Part shown: piece by piece, positions 24,206 through 32,935 of the stretch
Position numbering within the stretch: position 1 is the first letter of the stretch
Layout: every line of letters starts with the position of its first letter
Assembly: GCA_002083525.1 (NCBI GenBank)
Contig: LWDM01000029.1
Coordinates: 81,594 to 145,593 of the forward strand
Reading direction: 5' to 3'
DNA from: Proteobacteria bacterium SG_bin9
GTDB lineage: Bacteria; Pseudomonadota; Alphaproteobacteria; Rhizobiales; Xanthobacteraceae
Length of the DNA: 64,000 nucleotides
Notes under the pieces: generated by a model
Told to the model about the DNA's origin: nothing
The model's database searches: none
Seen by the model: the letters and a program-made list of their open reading frames with translations, nothing else
Made by a program: the position numbers and the translations under genes

Positions 24206-25639
24206 TCACTTCAGCCCGAACCACAACGTCGCGATGCCGAGGAACGACAGGAAACCGACAACGTCGGTGACGGTGGTGACGAAGGTGCCTGACGCAACGG
24301 CGGGATCGGCCCTCAGTTTGTTGAGCACGATCGGAATCAGAATGCCGCCGAGCGCGGCCGCGACGAGGTTGCAGAGCATCGCGAGCCCGATGACGACGCC
24401 AAGGCCGGGAATCTTGAACCAGGCCACCGCGGCAATACCGGTGATCACCGCGAATGCGATGCCGTTGACGAAGCCGACCAGCAATTCGCGAAGGATGATA
24501 CGCCAGGCGTTGCTCGCGCCAAGTTCGCGGGTCGCCAGCGCGCGCACCGCGACCGTCATGGTCTGAGTCGCGGCGTTGCCGCCCTGGCTGGCGACGATCG
24601 GCGCGAGGACGGCGAGCGCCACCATCTTCTCGAGTTGTCCCTCGAACAGGCCGAGCACGGACGACGCGAGAAACGCGGTGGCGAGATTGACCAGCAGCCA
24701 GTTGAAGCGGCCCTTGGCGATGGTCCAGAACGTATCGGACAGCGCTTCGTCACGGGTCACGCCGCCGAGTGCCTTCACCTCCTCGTCGGCCTCCTCCTCG
24801 ATCACGTCGACGACGTCGTCGATGGTGATGACACCTTGCAGCCGCTGCGCCGAATCCAGCACCGGCGCCGCCACGAGGTTGTACTTGCCGAACAGCCGCG
24901 CGACGTCGCTCAGATCGTCGTCGACCGCCACGCGATGGCGTTCCTCGTCGATCAGTTCGGTGATGGGCACGGGCCGGCGCGCGCGCAGCAGCCCGTCGAG
25001 CGCCACCGCGCCCTTCAGCGTGCGCGCGGCATCGACGACATAGATTTCAAAGAAACGGTCCGGCAGGTCCGGCGTTTCGCGCATGTAGTCGATGACCTGC
25101 CCGACGGTCCAATCCGGTGCGACCGCGATGAAGTCCGACTGCATGCGCCGGCCGGCGGAGTTGTCCGGATATTCGAGGCTGCGCTCCAGCGCGACGCGTT
25201 CGTCGGGCGGCAGCTTGTCGAGGATTTCCTCCTGATCCGCCTCATCGAGGTCTTGCAGCAGCTCGACCGCGTCGTCGGATTCGAGTTCGCGGACACCCTC
25301 GGCGACCGTTTCCGGCTCCAGTTCCTCGAGGATCTCCTCGCGGACGGTGTCGTCGACCTCGTTCAGCGCCGAGAAGTCGAAATCCGCGCCGGTCAGTTCG
25401 ACCAGCCGCGGCCGCAGCTCCGGATCGAGCGCTTCAATCAGATCGCCGAGATCGGCCTCATGCAGTTCGGTGACGGTTTCGCGCAGGAACTCGGCGCGGT
25501 TCTCCCCGATCGCCTGCGAAACCTGTTCGATGAATTCAGGACGGATCTCGCCGTCGTCGGTGCGCATCGGCGCGCGCTCGCCCAAGAGGGCGGCGGCTGA
25601 CATGGCCTCGTGATCCTGCTCGGCCATGCTGTGTCCCAC
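24206..25639 (-). CDS. mgtE: MgtE-family magnesium transporter
   Basis: This Mg2+ channel of 477 residues has an N-terminal helical domain rich in Glu/Asp (LHEADLGDLIEAL, LLQDLDEADQEEILDKLP), two CBS domains (about 150-270; VVDAARTLKGAVAL, APVLDSAQRLQGVITIDD) that sense Mg2+, a plug helix, and five membrane helices with PIVASQGGNAATQTM, the conserved pore segment. The start is a GTG at 25639 or the ATG at 25627 (MAEQDHEAM); GGGTGGG lies 8 bp before the latter. It appears monocistronic. The cytosolic domains gate the channel directly, so regulation is expected at the protein level. Confidence 0.95.
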   Translation of the reverse strand: MGHSMAEQDHEAMSAAALLGERAPMRTDDGEIRPEFIEQVSQAIGENRAEFLRETVTELHEADLGDLIEALDPELRPRLVELTGADFDFSALNEVDDTVREEILEELEPETVAEGVRELESDDAVELLQDLDEADQEEILDKLPPDERVALERSLEYPDNSAGRRMQSDFIAVAPDWTVGQVIDYMRETPDLPDRFFEIYVVDAARTLKGAVALDGLLRARRPVPITELIDEERHRVAVDDDLSDVARLFGKYNLVAAPVLDSAQRLQGVITIDDVVDVIEEEADEEVKALGGVTRDEALSDTFWTIAKGRFNWLLVNLATAFLASSVLGLFEGQLEKMVALAVLAPIVASQGGNAATQTMTVAVRALATRELGASNAWRIILRELLVGFVNGIAFAVITGIAAVAWFKIPGLGVVIGLAMLCNLVAAALGGILIPIVLNKLRADPAVASGTFVTTVTDVVGFLSFLGIATLWFGLK

Positions 25640-25750
25640 CCTTCACAGACATCGGTTACGCCCAACACGTAACGCGATCAGGGCTTACTCAATTGGCATG
25701 GCCGGGCGCAACGAAAAATGTCGCCGCCCGCGAAAATCCGGCGAGCGAGG

Positions 25751-26113
25751 TTACGCAAGCACAATGCGCGAGACGCAAAGAAGAATGATCAGACTGAGGA
25801 ACAAGAGATCGATGTAGGCTTTCATCTCCCGGCCGCGCCGAAGCCCCGCGACCTCGTTGACGAGCTGCTTGCGAGGCCCGCCGTCGCCGGCGTTGCCGAC
25901 GCTGCGGCGAACGTCCAGCTCCAGACGCTCGATTCGCTGATAGAAATAGAACGAGCGCAGCGCGGAGACCGCCCGCATCGACGAATAGACCAGGACCAGG
26001 ACCGCGACAGTGGCGCGCTGCTGGTACTTGTCGAGAAAGTTGAGTGAGAAATAGACCATCGCCAACAGAATGAAGTTGGAAATGAACCGGTAGACGTAGC
26101 TGAGGATGGTCAC
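25751..26113 (-). CDS. Small membrane protein of unknown function
   Basis: The 120-residue product has three hydrophobic segments (about residues 8-27, 33-47 and 98-119) and a charged middle loop (RIERLELDVRRSVG). The start is GTG 26113 with GGAG about 8 bp upstream. I recognise no family; it may resemble small conserved membrane proteins of Bradyrhizobium relatives. It lies between tRNA-Leu and mgtE on the same strand and gives no further clue. Confidence 0.6.
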   Translation of the reverse strand: MTILSYVYRFISNFILLAMVYFSLNFLDKYQQRATVAVLVLVYSSMRAVSALRSFYFYQRIERLELDVRRSVGNAGDGGPRKQLVNEVAGLRRGREMKAYIDLLFLSLIILLCVSRIVLA

Positions 26114-26238
26114 GGCGCGGCTCCAGCACTGATGTGAGGCCGTCGAGCGACGGCGAAAGTAGCCTGAACTTCACATTGCAGGGCTGGGCTTGACTGTCTC
26201 GCCCTGCAGGGCCGATCCGGTCTTTCAGCTTCGTATTA

Positions 26239-26323
26239 TGGTGCGCTCGGAGGGACTCGAACCCCCACGATTTTACTCACTGCCACCTCAAGGCAGCGCG
26301 TCTACCAATTCCGCCACGAGCGC
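26239..26323 (-). tRNA. tRNA-Leu (anticodon GAG)
   Basis: The minus strand begins GCGCTCGTGGCGGAATTGG and folds into a class II tRNA with acceptor stem GCGCTCG/CGAGCGC, anticodon stem CTGCC/GGCAG around loop TTGAGGT (anticodon GAG, plus-strand 26287-26289), a variable arm, T-loop GTTCGAGTC, discriminator A and an encoded CCA (26239-26241). It decodes CUC/CUU leucine codons. Confidence 0.97.
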
Positions 26324-26455
26324 TGGTTCCGAAGACGCCGGGAGGGACCCGGCGAACCGTCAGGGCGCCGATGTAACAAATCGGGATTGGGGGTACAAGA
26401 GCCGCTTAGCGTTGTGAATTCGACATTTTGCGGCCTAACGAGCCGCCAATTCACG

Positions 26456-26716
26456 TCAGCGCCGATCAGGCGCCCGAGGCAGCATTTGCTTGACTTCGAC
26501 GGCGATGCGGTTGCGGTTGACGACCACCACGCCGCTGGCAACCGGCATGTTGTTGGCAAGCACCTTGACCTCATCCTGCTCGGTCGCGTCGAGCTCGATG
26601 ATGGCGCCACGGCTCAGCCGCATCACCTGGTGAACGGGCATTGTCGTCGTTCCGAGGACGACCGTCAGATCGACCGCAACTTTATCAAGGGTTGGCACTG
26701 AGCGACCTGACTGCAC
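26456..26716 (-). CDS. fliN: FliN-type flagellar motor switch protein (SpoA domain)
   Basis: The product is essentially one SpoA/FliN C-terminal domain: VAVDLTVVLGTTTMPVHQVM, RLSRGAIIELDATEQDEVKV, LANNMPVASGVVVVN and RIAVEVKQML. FliN forms the lower C-ring of the flagellar motor and helps dock the export ATPase complex. At 86 residues or fewer it is short, like other stand-alone alphaproteobacterial FliN copies. The start is uncertain: GTG 26716, or GTG 26698 at VPTLDKV. It lies alone beside tRNA-Leu and divergent to lipB, away from any flagellar cluster, so it may be an accessory copy. Confidence 0.85.
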   Translation of the reverse strand: MQSGRSVPTLDKVAVDLTVVLGTTTMPVHQVMRLSRGAIIELDATEQDEVKVLANNMPVASGVVVVNRNRIAVEVKQMLPRAPDRR

Positions 26717-26758
26717 ACATTGAGCTTGCAGCGATCATCACCATGGTATGATTACCCA

Positions 26759-27463
26759 ATGGTTAACACCCGCCAAATGCTGGATTTATCGGCCCTGCCC
26801 GCCACCGCCGGCGGTCCCGAGTGGCTGATTTCAGACCGCCTCGTCGCCTACGACGAGGCGGTATCGCTGATGGAGACGCGAATCGCCGCGATCGCGGCCG
26901 GTCATGAGCCCGAATTGGTCTGGCTGCTCGAACATCCCCCGCTCTACACGTCCGGCACCAGTGCCCAGCCGGCCGATTTCATCGGTGGCCCGTTTCCGCT
27001 GTTTCAGACCGGGCGCGGTGGCCAAATGACCTATCACGGCCCCGGCCAGCGGGTCGCCTATGTGATGCTCAACCTCAAACAGCGGCGGCCGGATGTTCGC
27101 GCCTACGTCGCCGGGCTTGAGGAGTGGATGATCCGCACCCTCGCCGCGTTCAACATCCGTGGCGAGCGGCGCGAGGATCGCGTCGGCGTCTGGGTGGCAC
27201 GGCCGGACAAGGGCCCGGGCTTCGAGGACAAGATAGGCGCCATCGGCGTACGCATCAAGCGTTGGGTGACGATGCACGGCATCTCGCTGAACGTGGAGCC
27301 GGACCTCACCCACTTCTCCGGGATCGTGCCGTGCGGGGTCGCCGATCCGCGCTACGGCGTCACCAGCCTCGCCGACCTCGGGTTGACCGCGACGATGGCG
27401 GACGTCGATATCGCACTAAAGCAGGCGTTCGCTGAGGTATTCGGCTCGGCCGCCGCGCGCTGA
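26759..27463 (+). CDS. lipB: Octanoyl-[ACP]:protein N-octanoyltransferase (lipoate biosynthesis)
   Basis: LipB moves octanoate from acyl carrier protein to lipoyl domains, the first step of lipoate assembly. The family motifs are present: RGGQMTYHGPGQRVAYVMLNL, the catalytic Lys in EDKIGAIGVRI, and the acyl-thioester Cys in FSGIVPCGV. From ATG 26759 (MVNTRQMLDL) the protein has 234 residues, the usual size; earlier non-ATG starts to 26720 would run into the fliN start region. lipA is not in the window. It converges with acyP with one base between the stop codons. Confidence 0.95.
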   Translation: MVNTRQMLDLSALPATAGGPEWLISDRLVAYDEAVSLMETRIAAIAAGHEPELVWLLEHPPLYTSGTSAQPADFIGGPFPLFQTGRGGQMTYHGPGQRVAYVMLNLKQRRPDVRAYVAGLEEWMIRTLAAFNIRGERREDRVGVWVARPDKGPGFEDKIGAIGVRIKRWVTMHGISLNVEPDLTHFSGIVPCGVADPRYGVTSLADLGLTATMADVDIALKQAFAEVFGSAAAR

Positions 27464-27464
27464 T

Positions 27465-27761
27465 TCAAACCGTCGGCAGCATCGCGAACTGAACGCGCGA
27501 CTTGTTCACATCAAGATCATCGGCCGTCCCCGGCCGGGCGTCGACAGCCTCGACGCGGGCCAGCGGCGGACCGCGCCGGCAATCGTCAATCATCGCTCCG
27601 AGAACATCACCCTCGCCCGCGAAGACCGCTTCGACCGTTCCGTCGCGGCGATTGCGCACCCAGCCTTCAAGACCGCGCGCGATCGCTTGGTCCGCCAGCC
27701 ACGCACGGTAGCCCACGCCCTGCACGCGGCCACTGACGATGACATGACGGATAACTGACAT
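27465..27761 (-). CDS. acyP: Acylphosphatase
   Basis: This 98-residue enzyme hydrolyses acyl phosphates. It has the signature VSGRVQGVGYRAWL with the catalytic Arg19 and GWVRNRRDGTVEAVFAG with Asn37, and the length is right for the family. The C-terminal ten residues extend a little beyond the usual end. It is a single gene, convergent with lipB. Confidence 0.95.
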   Translation of the reverse strand: MSVIRHVIVSGRVQGVGYRAWLADQAIARGLEGWVRNRRDGTVEAVFAGEGDVLGAMIDDCRRGPPLARVEAVDARPGTADDLDVNKSRVQFAMLPTV

Positions 27762-27804
27762 GACGCGCTCGCTTTATCGGCGGTCGTAGCCGCAACGCGC
27801 GGCG

Positions 27805-28677
27805 CTAGCGTTTGATCCCGAGGAAGTACGCCATGCGATCCTTCACCGTGCTGTCGCGCATCACGCGCGCGGTGAGTTCGGCGGACGGTAATCCCTTGAG
27901 CTGCCGCGGCGGCGTGCCCTCACGCAGCGCCTTCAGCGTCTCGTACACTGCCTGCGTCGCGGCTGCGACCGGCGTATGGCCCTGATTGGCGATGCGCACG
28001 CGCTGGCTCGCGAGGAACGCGTTGTCGTCCAGATCGCCCTCGATGGTGCCGAGCATGATCGGCAGCGTCGTCGCCGACGCGATCGCCTGCAGCTGCGCCC
28101 GCGTCCGCACGCCGGTGAAGAACAGCGCATCGACCCCGGCCGCTTCGTACGCCCGGGCGCGCGCGACCGCGTCCTCGATGCTGGTGATCGACGCGGCGCC
28201 GGTGCGGCCGAAAACGACGAACGACATGTCCGAGCGCGCATCGAGCGCGGCCTTCATCTTGCCGACGCCCTCGTCGAGCGAAATCAATTGCGGCTTCGCT
28301 TCGCCATAAGCTTGCGGCAGCAGCGTATCCTCGATGGTCAACGCCGCGGCGCCCGCGGCTTCGACCTCCTGCACCGTGCGACGGACGTTGAGGGCATTGC
28401 CGTAGCCGTGATCGGCATCGACCAGCAGCGGCAGTTGTGCCGCGCGCGTGATCCGGCGCACCTGCTCGGCCAGCTCCGTCAACGTGATGAGAACGAGATC
28501 GGGATCTCCGAGGATCGCGAGCGACGCGGCCGAACCGCCGAGAATGCCGATCTCGAAGCCGAGATCCTCGGCAATACGTGCCGCGATCGGATCGTGCGTC
28601 GAGGCCGGCCGGATGACCGCCGTTCCGGCGAGCACTGCGCGAAAAGCATCCCGCCGCGCTTTCATCCGCCAGCTCAC
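27805..28677 (-). CDS. Oxaloacetate decarboxylase-like protein (ICL/PEP mutase superfamily)
   Basis: This 290-residue TIM-barrel enzyme of the isocitrate lyase/PEP mutase superfamily is close to the PA4872-type oxaloacetate decarboxylase subgroup. Key segments are HDPIAARIAEDLGFEIGILGGSAAS (split over the first strands), LLVDADHGYGNALNVRRTV with the metal-binding Asp residues, and ALTIEDTLLPQAYG. There is no Cys of the KKCGH isocitrate-lyase motif. The start is a GTG at 28677 that overlaps the pccA stop (GTGA), so the two genes are translationally coupled. Coupling to a propionyl-CoA carboxylase subunit fits a role around C4-dicarboxylate balance, but the true substrate is unproven. Confidence 0.82.
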   Translation of the reverse strand: MSWRMKARRDAFRAVLAGTAVIRPASTHDPIAARIAEDLGFEIGILGGSAASLAILGDPDLVLITLTELAEQVRRITRAAQLPLLVDADHGYGNALNVRRTVQEVEAAGAAALTIEDTLLPQAYGEAKPQLISLDEGVGKMKAALDARSDMSFVVFGRTGAASITSIEDAVARARAYEAAGVDALFFTGVRTRAQLQAIASATTLPIMLGTIEGDLDDNAFLASQRVRIANQGHTPVAAATQAVYETLKALREGTPPRQLKGLPSAELTARVMRDSTVKDRMAYFLGIKR

Positions 28678-30689
28678 GCGAATTCGAGGATGATGGCGTC
28701 GACGGCGAGCGTTGCGCCGGCGGCCGCGTGGACTTTCTTGACGACACCGTCACGCTCAGCGCGCAGCACGTTCTGCATCTTCATCGCCTCGACTACCGCG
28801 AGCGTTTCGCCTGCTTTTACTTCCTGCCCTTCGGCAACCGCAATCGAGATCACAAGACCCGGCATCGGGCACAGCAGCTTCTTGCCGGTATCGGCCTTGG
28901 TACCGACCGGCATCAGCCGCGCCGCCGTCGCCTCGGTTTCGGTGAAGACCTGCACCGGCACTTCGTATCCGTGATGGGCGATGCGGAAGCCATTGAGCGC
29001 GGCACGAACCTGCATCGATGCCGGAACGCCATCGATCTTGCCGTGCCAGACCGGATCGCCCGGCTTCCAGTTCGACATCAGACTGTGCGGCTTGCCGAGG
29101 TCGCCGTCAGCGCCGACGAAACGCACGGCGATATCGCTGCCGTCGCGGCCGACATCAAGACCGATCTCGTTGCGATCGAGCCAGACGGCGCGGCGGCGCT
29201 CGCGATGTACGGCGCGGCCGTTCATCTGCCCGGAAATCTGCCGCTTGCGCTCACCGTGGATGTGGTCGACAGCCGCAGCGACAGCCGCGATGCGGCGGGC
29301 AACCTCGCCCTCCGGCACGCTCGGATGGAAGCCGCGCGGAAACTCCTCGGCGATGAAACCGGTCGAGAGATTGCCCTCACGCCAGCGCGGGTGATGCATC
29401 AGCGCCGAGAGGAACGGAATGTTGTGGCGAATGCCGTCGACGTAGAACGCATCGAGCGCGTCGGCCTGCGCGGCAATCGCCGCCGCGCGCGACGGGCCAT
29501 AGGTCACGAGCTTGGCGATCATCGGATCGTAGTAAATCGAGATTTCGCCGCCCTCTTCAACGCCGGTGTCGTTGCGCACGGTGACGCCGTCATGACTGCT
29601 TTCGGCCGGCGGACGATATTTGGTGAGACGGCCGATCGACGGCAGGAAGTTGCGGAATGGATCCTCCGCATAGACGCGCGACTCGACCGCCCAGCCGGTC
29701 AGCACAACGTCCTTCTGCGCGAGTTTCAGCTTCTCGCCGGCGGCGACGCGGATCATCTGCTCGACGAGATCGATGCCGGTGATCATCTCGGTCACCGGAT
29801 GCTCGACCTGCAGACGCGTGTTCATCTCGAGGAAGAAGAAACTCTTGTCCTGCCCGGCGACGAATTCGACGGTACCGGCCGAGTCATAGTTCACAGCCTT
29901 CGCCAGCGCGACAGCCTGTTCGCCCATCTTGCGGCGCGTGGCTTCGTCGAGCAGCGGCGACGGCGCTTCCTCGATGACCTTCTGGTTGCGGCGCTGGATC
30001 GAGCATTCACGCTCGCCGAGATAGATCACGTTGCCGTGCTTGTCGCCGAGCACCTGAATTTCGATATGGCGCGGATCGACGATGAATTTCTCGACGAACA
30101 CGCGATCGTCACCGAACGAGGCCTTGGCTTCCGCCTTCGCGAGATTGAAGCCCTCGGCAACTTCGTTCTTGCTGTGGGCGATGCGCATGCCCTTGCCGCC
30201 GCCGCCCGCCGACGCCTTGATCATGACGGGGTAGCCGATCTCGTCAGCAATCTTCACCGCGTGCTTATCGTCTTCGATAACGCCCAGATATCCTGGGACG
30301 GTCGAGACCTTGGCCTTGGCAGCCGCCTTCTTCGACTCGATCTTGTCGCCCATCGCGGCGATCGCGCCCGGGTTCGGTCCGATGAACACGATACCGGCGG
30401 CCTCGAGCGCTTTCGGGAAGGCTTCGCGCTCGGACAGAAAACCATAGCCCGGATGCACCGCCTCGGCGCCCGTCTTGCGGCAGGCATCGACGATCTTGTC
30501 GATGACGAGATAGCTCTCCGCAGCCGCTGCCGGGCCAATAAAGACGGCCTCATCTGCCATTTCGACATGCAGCGCGTCACGGTCGGCTTCGGAATAAACC
30601 GCGACCGTCGCAATCCCCATCTTCCGCGCCGTCTTGATAACCCGGCAGGCGATCTCGCCGCGGTTGGCGATCAGTATCTTTTTGAACAT
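28674..30689 (-). CDS. pccA: Propionyl/acetyl-CoA carboxylase alpha subunit (biotin carboxylase + BCCP)
   Basis: This 671-residue alpha chain carries three parts: a biotin carboxylase domain (MFKKILIANRGEIACRVI at the start, ASAGGGGKGMR ATP loop, EMNTRLQVEHPVTE), a middle BT domain, and a biotinyl carrier domain with EAMKMQN (Lys637). With a beta chain it carboxylates propionyl-CoA to methylmalonyl-CoA. The ATG at 30689 is where the conserved domain begins; an open frame to 30800 is not needed. The matching beta chain is at the right edge of the window (63050 onward), about 32 kb away. The downstream oxaloacetate decarboxylase-like gene overlaps by 4 bp. Confidence 0.95.
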   Translation of the reverse strand: MFKKILIANRGEIACRVIKTARKMGIATVAVYSEADRDALHVEMADEAVFIGPAAAAESYLVIDKIVDACRKTGAEAVHPGYGFLSEREAFPKALEAAGIVFIGPNPGAIAAMGDKIESKKAAAKAKVSTVPGYLGVIEDDKHAVKIADEIGYPVMIKASAGGGGKGMRIAHSKNEVAEGFNLAKAEAKASFGDDRVFVEKFIVDPRHIEIQVLGDKHGNVIYLGERECSIQRRNQKVIEEAPSPLLDEATRRKMGEQAVALAKAVNYDSAGTVEFVAGQDKSFFFLEMNTRLQVEHPVTEMITGIDLVEQMIRVAAGEKLKLAQKDVVLTGWAVESRVYAEDPFRNFLPSIGRLTKYRPPAESSHDGVTVRNDTGVEEGGEISIYYDPMIAKLVTYGPSRAAAIAAQADALDAFYVDGIRHNIPFLSALMHHPRWREGNLSTGFIAEEFPRGFHPSVPEGEVARRIAAVAAAVDHIHGERKRQISGQMNGRAVHRERRRAVWLDRNEIGLDVGRDGSDIAVRFVGADGDLGKPHSLMSNWKPGDPVWHGKIDGVPASMQVRAALNGFRIAHHGYEVPVQVFTETEATAARLMPVGTKADTGKKLLCPMPGLVISIAVAEGQEVKAGETLAVVEAMKMQNVLRAERDGVVKKVHAAAGATLAVDAIILEFA

Positions 30690-30828
30690 GCTTTTTCTTG
30701 TGACCTTAGACGCTGGGACCGGCTCCCGACCGGCGGCTGAATTTTGGCACGACCGGAAGATCGTAACAATTCCGCTAGGCGAGATTTCTTGAAGAGGCAA
30801 CGGTCAGGAGACAGGAAAGCGCAAAAGA

Positions 30829-30857
30829 AAACGGCGGGGTTTCGCGCCCCGCCGTTT
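30829..30857 (-). terminator. Intrinsic terminator of the hypothetical gene at 30881
   Basis: An 11-bp stem AAACGGCGGGG / CCCCGCCGTTT with a 7-base loop is followed on the minus strand by a T-rich tract, 24 bp past the stop of the minus-strand gene. Confidence 0.8.
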
Positions 30858-30880
30858 GCAAAATCGGTTCTTCGGATGCG

Positions 30881-31462
30881 TCAGATGCCGCCGAGGTCCA
30901 TCAAGCTCGGCAGCGACTGCGCCAGCGTGGCTGCGCCGACGAGTGTCGCAACGAGATTCATCAGCCGGCGATTGCTGCGGCGCTTGCCGCGCATCTGGCC
31001 GGCGATCCATTCCAGCACCTCGACATTGACGCCGATCGCCCGGGTCGGCGCCCAGCTATCGATGTCGGTCTCGGGCGACAGCGCGACTTCGCGCGACGGC
31101 ACCGGCAAACCCGATGCAGAGGCGGCATGATGCACGATCGCCTTCGCGAACAGATCGTCGAAGCGTCCGTCGTCGCTGCGATCGGCAGCGGCATCGTTGA
31201 TTTCGAAGAGCGTCTCGGCTTCGGCGCGACTCACCGGCTGATTGAGCACGGCGGCAGCGGTGAGAATGCTGGCGCACAGCGCCGCGTCCTGCGCATCGAG
31301 CGCGCGGGAAAAGTGAACACGGCCCTTGGTGGTCGGTCCCTCACCTGTGATCACGCCGTCGCGCACCACAGTGAGCGCACGTGCCGCGCTGTCGCGGCAG
31401 GAGACCTGAAGGAGGTCGGACTGTTCCGGAACCAAAGTGGCCGGACGAGAAGAGGCTGACAT
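30881..31462 (-). CDS. Conserved hypothetical protein
   Basis: The 193-residue product has no signal peptide. It starts MSASSRPATLVPEQSDL, has an Ala-rich helical middle (SRAEAETLFEINDAAADRS), a stretch DIDSWAPTRAIGVNVEVLEW, a basic patch (RGKRRSNRR) and a hydrophobic C-terminus (LVATLVGAATLAQSLPSL) that might be a tail anchor. I recognise no family. The ATG at 31462 is chosen over a start at 31498. It is upstream of pccA on the same strand but separated by a terminator, so it is a separate unit. Confidence 0.6.
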   Translation of the reverse strand: MSASSRPATLVPEQSDLLQVSCRDSAARALTVVRDGVITGEGPTTKGRVHFSRALDAQDAALCASILTAAAVLNQPVSRAEAETLFEINDAAADRSDDGRFDDLFAKAIVHHAASASGLPVPSREVALSPETDIDSWAPTRAIGVNVEVLEWIAGQMRGKRRSNRRLMNLVATLVGAATLAQSLPSLMDLGGI

Positions 31463-31819
31463 CGTTCTTTCCGTTTTTTGTACTGCCAGCAATTCCATGC
31501 GGCCGTAAACGAGTGGTTAACAAATCGACAGTTCCGTCGATTGCATTTGAGTCTGTTGCGATTTGGTCGATGTTTTCGCAGCGATGGTTCATGATTTCGC
31601 AATGCGAAAAGGCGGCGGTGAGGCAGGGAACCGGTGAAATCGGGGCATCGGGTCACAAGATATTTTCTGCCATGGGTCACCGCGGTATCGGGAGAAGATT
31701 CTCGCGAATCAACCTCTCCTGGAAGGAATTTATCCTTTGAGGATGACAGTTTCGTAGGGTGGACAGGAGAGTTATACCCAACGCGCAATTTCGCAGGTGT
31801 CTGAAAGACGAGGCAATCC
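31463..31819. other. Non-coding region upstream of the 1-Cys peroxiredoxin gene
   Basis: This 357-bp divergent intergenic region has no convincing gene. It contains a perfect 7+1+7 palindrome at 31595-31609 and a short inverted repeat GATTC-TCGC-GAATC near 31697-31710. Promoters for both flanking genes should lie here, but I cannot place them with confidence. Confidence 0.5.
31595..31609. promoter_or_regulatory. Perfect 15-bp palindrome, possible operator
   Basis: TTTCGCA-A-TGCGAAA is a perfect 7-bp inverted repeat with one central base, in the divergent region between a hypothetical gene and the peroxiredoxin gene. The size fits a dimeric regulator, but no factor is identified. Confidence 0.35.
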
Positions 31820-32479
31820 ATGACCCTTCAGATTGGCGCGACGGCGCCGGATTTCGAAGCCGAGACCACCGAAGGCAAGATCAAGTTCCACGACTGGATC
31901 GGCAACAGCTGGACGCTGCTGTTCTCGCATCCGAAGGACTTCACGCCCGTCTGCACCACCGAACTCGGCCGTCTCGCCAAGCTGAAGCCCGAGTTCGACA
32001 AGCGCGGTGTGAAGCTGATGGGACTGAGCGTCGATCCGGTGACCAAGCACAGCAAGTGGGCCGACGACATCAAGGAGACGCAAGGCGCCGCGCCGAACTA
32101 TCCGATGATCGGCGACACCGACTACAACGTCTCGAAGCTCTACAACATGCTTCCTGCGAGCACGAGCGGCGACGCATCGACACGCACCGCCGCCGACAAC
32201 GCCACCGTGCGCACCGTCTTCATCATCGGCCCCGACAAGAAGATCAAACTCTCCCTCGCCTACCCGATGACGACCGGCCGCAACTTCGACGAGCTGCTCC
32301 GTGTGATCGACTCGCTTCAACTTACGGCGAAGCATCGCGTCGCAACGCCGGCCGACTGGAAACAGGGCGAGGACGTGATTATCGCCGGCTCGGTCACCGA
32401 CGATGAAGCGAAGACGATTTATCCGCAGGGCTGGAAGTCGCCGAAGCCGTACATCCGGATCGTGCCGCAGCCGAAGTAA
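31820..32479 (+). CDS. 1-Cys peroxiredoxin (Prx6-type)
   Basis: This 219-residue thiol peroxidase reduces H2O2 and organic or lipid hydroperoxides. The peroxidatic Cys45 is in DFTPVCTTELG, and the Prx6-type C-terminal extension is present (ATPADWKQGEDVIIAGSVTD, KPYIRIVPQP). There is no resolving Cys elsewhere, as expected for a 1-Cys type. GAGG lies 9 bp before the ATG at 31820. It is a single gene closed by a terminator; a palindrome about 210 bp upstream might serve in regulation. Confidence 0.95.
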   Translation: MTLQIGATAPDFEAETTEGKIKFHDWIGNSWTLLFSHPKDFTPVCTTELGRLAKLKPEFDKRGVKLMGLSVDPVTKHSKWADDIKETQGAAPNYPMIGDTDYNVSKLYNMLPASTSGDASTRTAADNATVRTVFIIGPDKKIKLSLAYPMTTGRNFDELLRVIDSLQLTAKHRVATPADWKQGEDVIIAGSVTDDEAKTIYPQGWKSPKPYIRIVPQPK

Positions 32480-32500
32480 GCTACGCTGGATATCGACATG

Positions 32501-32524
32501 AAAGGGCGCCTCTCGGCGCCCTTT
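32501..32524 (+). terminator. Intrinsic terminator after the peroxiredoxin gene
   Basis: A 10-bp stem AAAGGGCGCC / GGCGCCCTTT with loop TCTC and a short T-run lies 21 bp after the stop. It may act for the convergent DUF2177 gene as well. Confidence 0.85.
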
Positions 32525-32533
32525 TGATTGTGA

Positions 32534-32935
32534 CTAGATGCGCGGCGCCAGCCAGTTCGCGATCATCAGCCCGATGGTTGACGAGAGCGCAGTCGCTACC
32601 GCGCCCCACGTCACGTCCATCGCAACCACTGGCCAGGTCCAGTGCTTCAGCAGCGCCATCGCGGTGAGGTCGAAGGTCGCGTAGCAAAACACACCGAACA
32701 GCGCGCCGTAGATCAGAGTCGATTGCGTCGTCGCGCCGGCTCCACCACTGACGAAAATCAGCACACCGACCACATACAGCAGATAGAACAGGATCGCGGG
32801 CGCAAGGCGCAACTCGCCGAGCATGTCGCCGACCTGCGAGACGAAGAAGCCTTTGGCAACAAATCCGAGGAACAGAATATCGAGCGGGACCAGAACCAGC
32901 AGGGTCGCGAGATAAAGAATAGCTGTGCGTTGCAA
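32534..32935 (-). CDS. DUF2177 membrane protein
   Basis: The 133-residue protein has four membrane helices and matches DUF2177: ILYLATLLVLVPLDILFLGF, ILFYLLYVVGVLIFV, YGALFGVFCYATFDLT and the ending WGAVATALSSTIGL. I chose the TTG at 32935 because GGAGG lies exactly 6 bp upstream and the first helix begins right after it; in-frame ATGs at 32983 and 33034 would add a polar lead without a ribosome site. The role of this family is unknown. In some genomes DUF2177 genes lie beside photolyase genes, as here. Confidence 0.85.
   Translation of the reverse strand: MQRTAILYLATLLVLVPLDILFLGFVAKGFFVSQVGDMLGELRLAPAILFYLLYVVGVLIFVSGGAGATTQSTLIYGALFGVFCYATFDLTAMALLKHWTWPVVAMDVTWGAVATALSSTIGLMIANWLAPRI

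Noticed and set aside
28728..30740. Very long open frame on the plus strand opposite pccA (about 670 codons)
   Set aside because: It mirrors the codon structure of pccA on the other strand and has no protein motif; in high-GC genomes such antisense frames stay open by composition.
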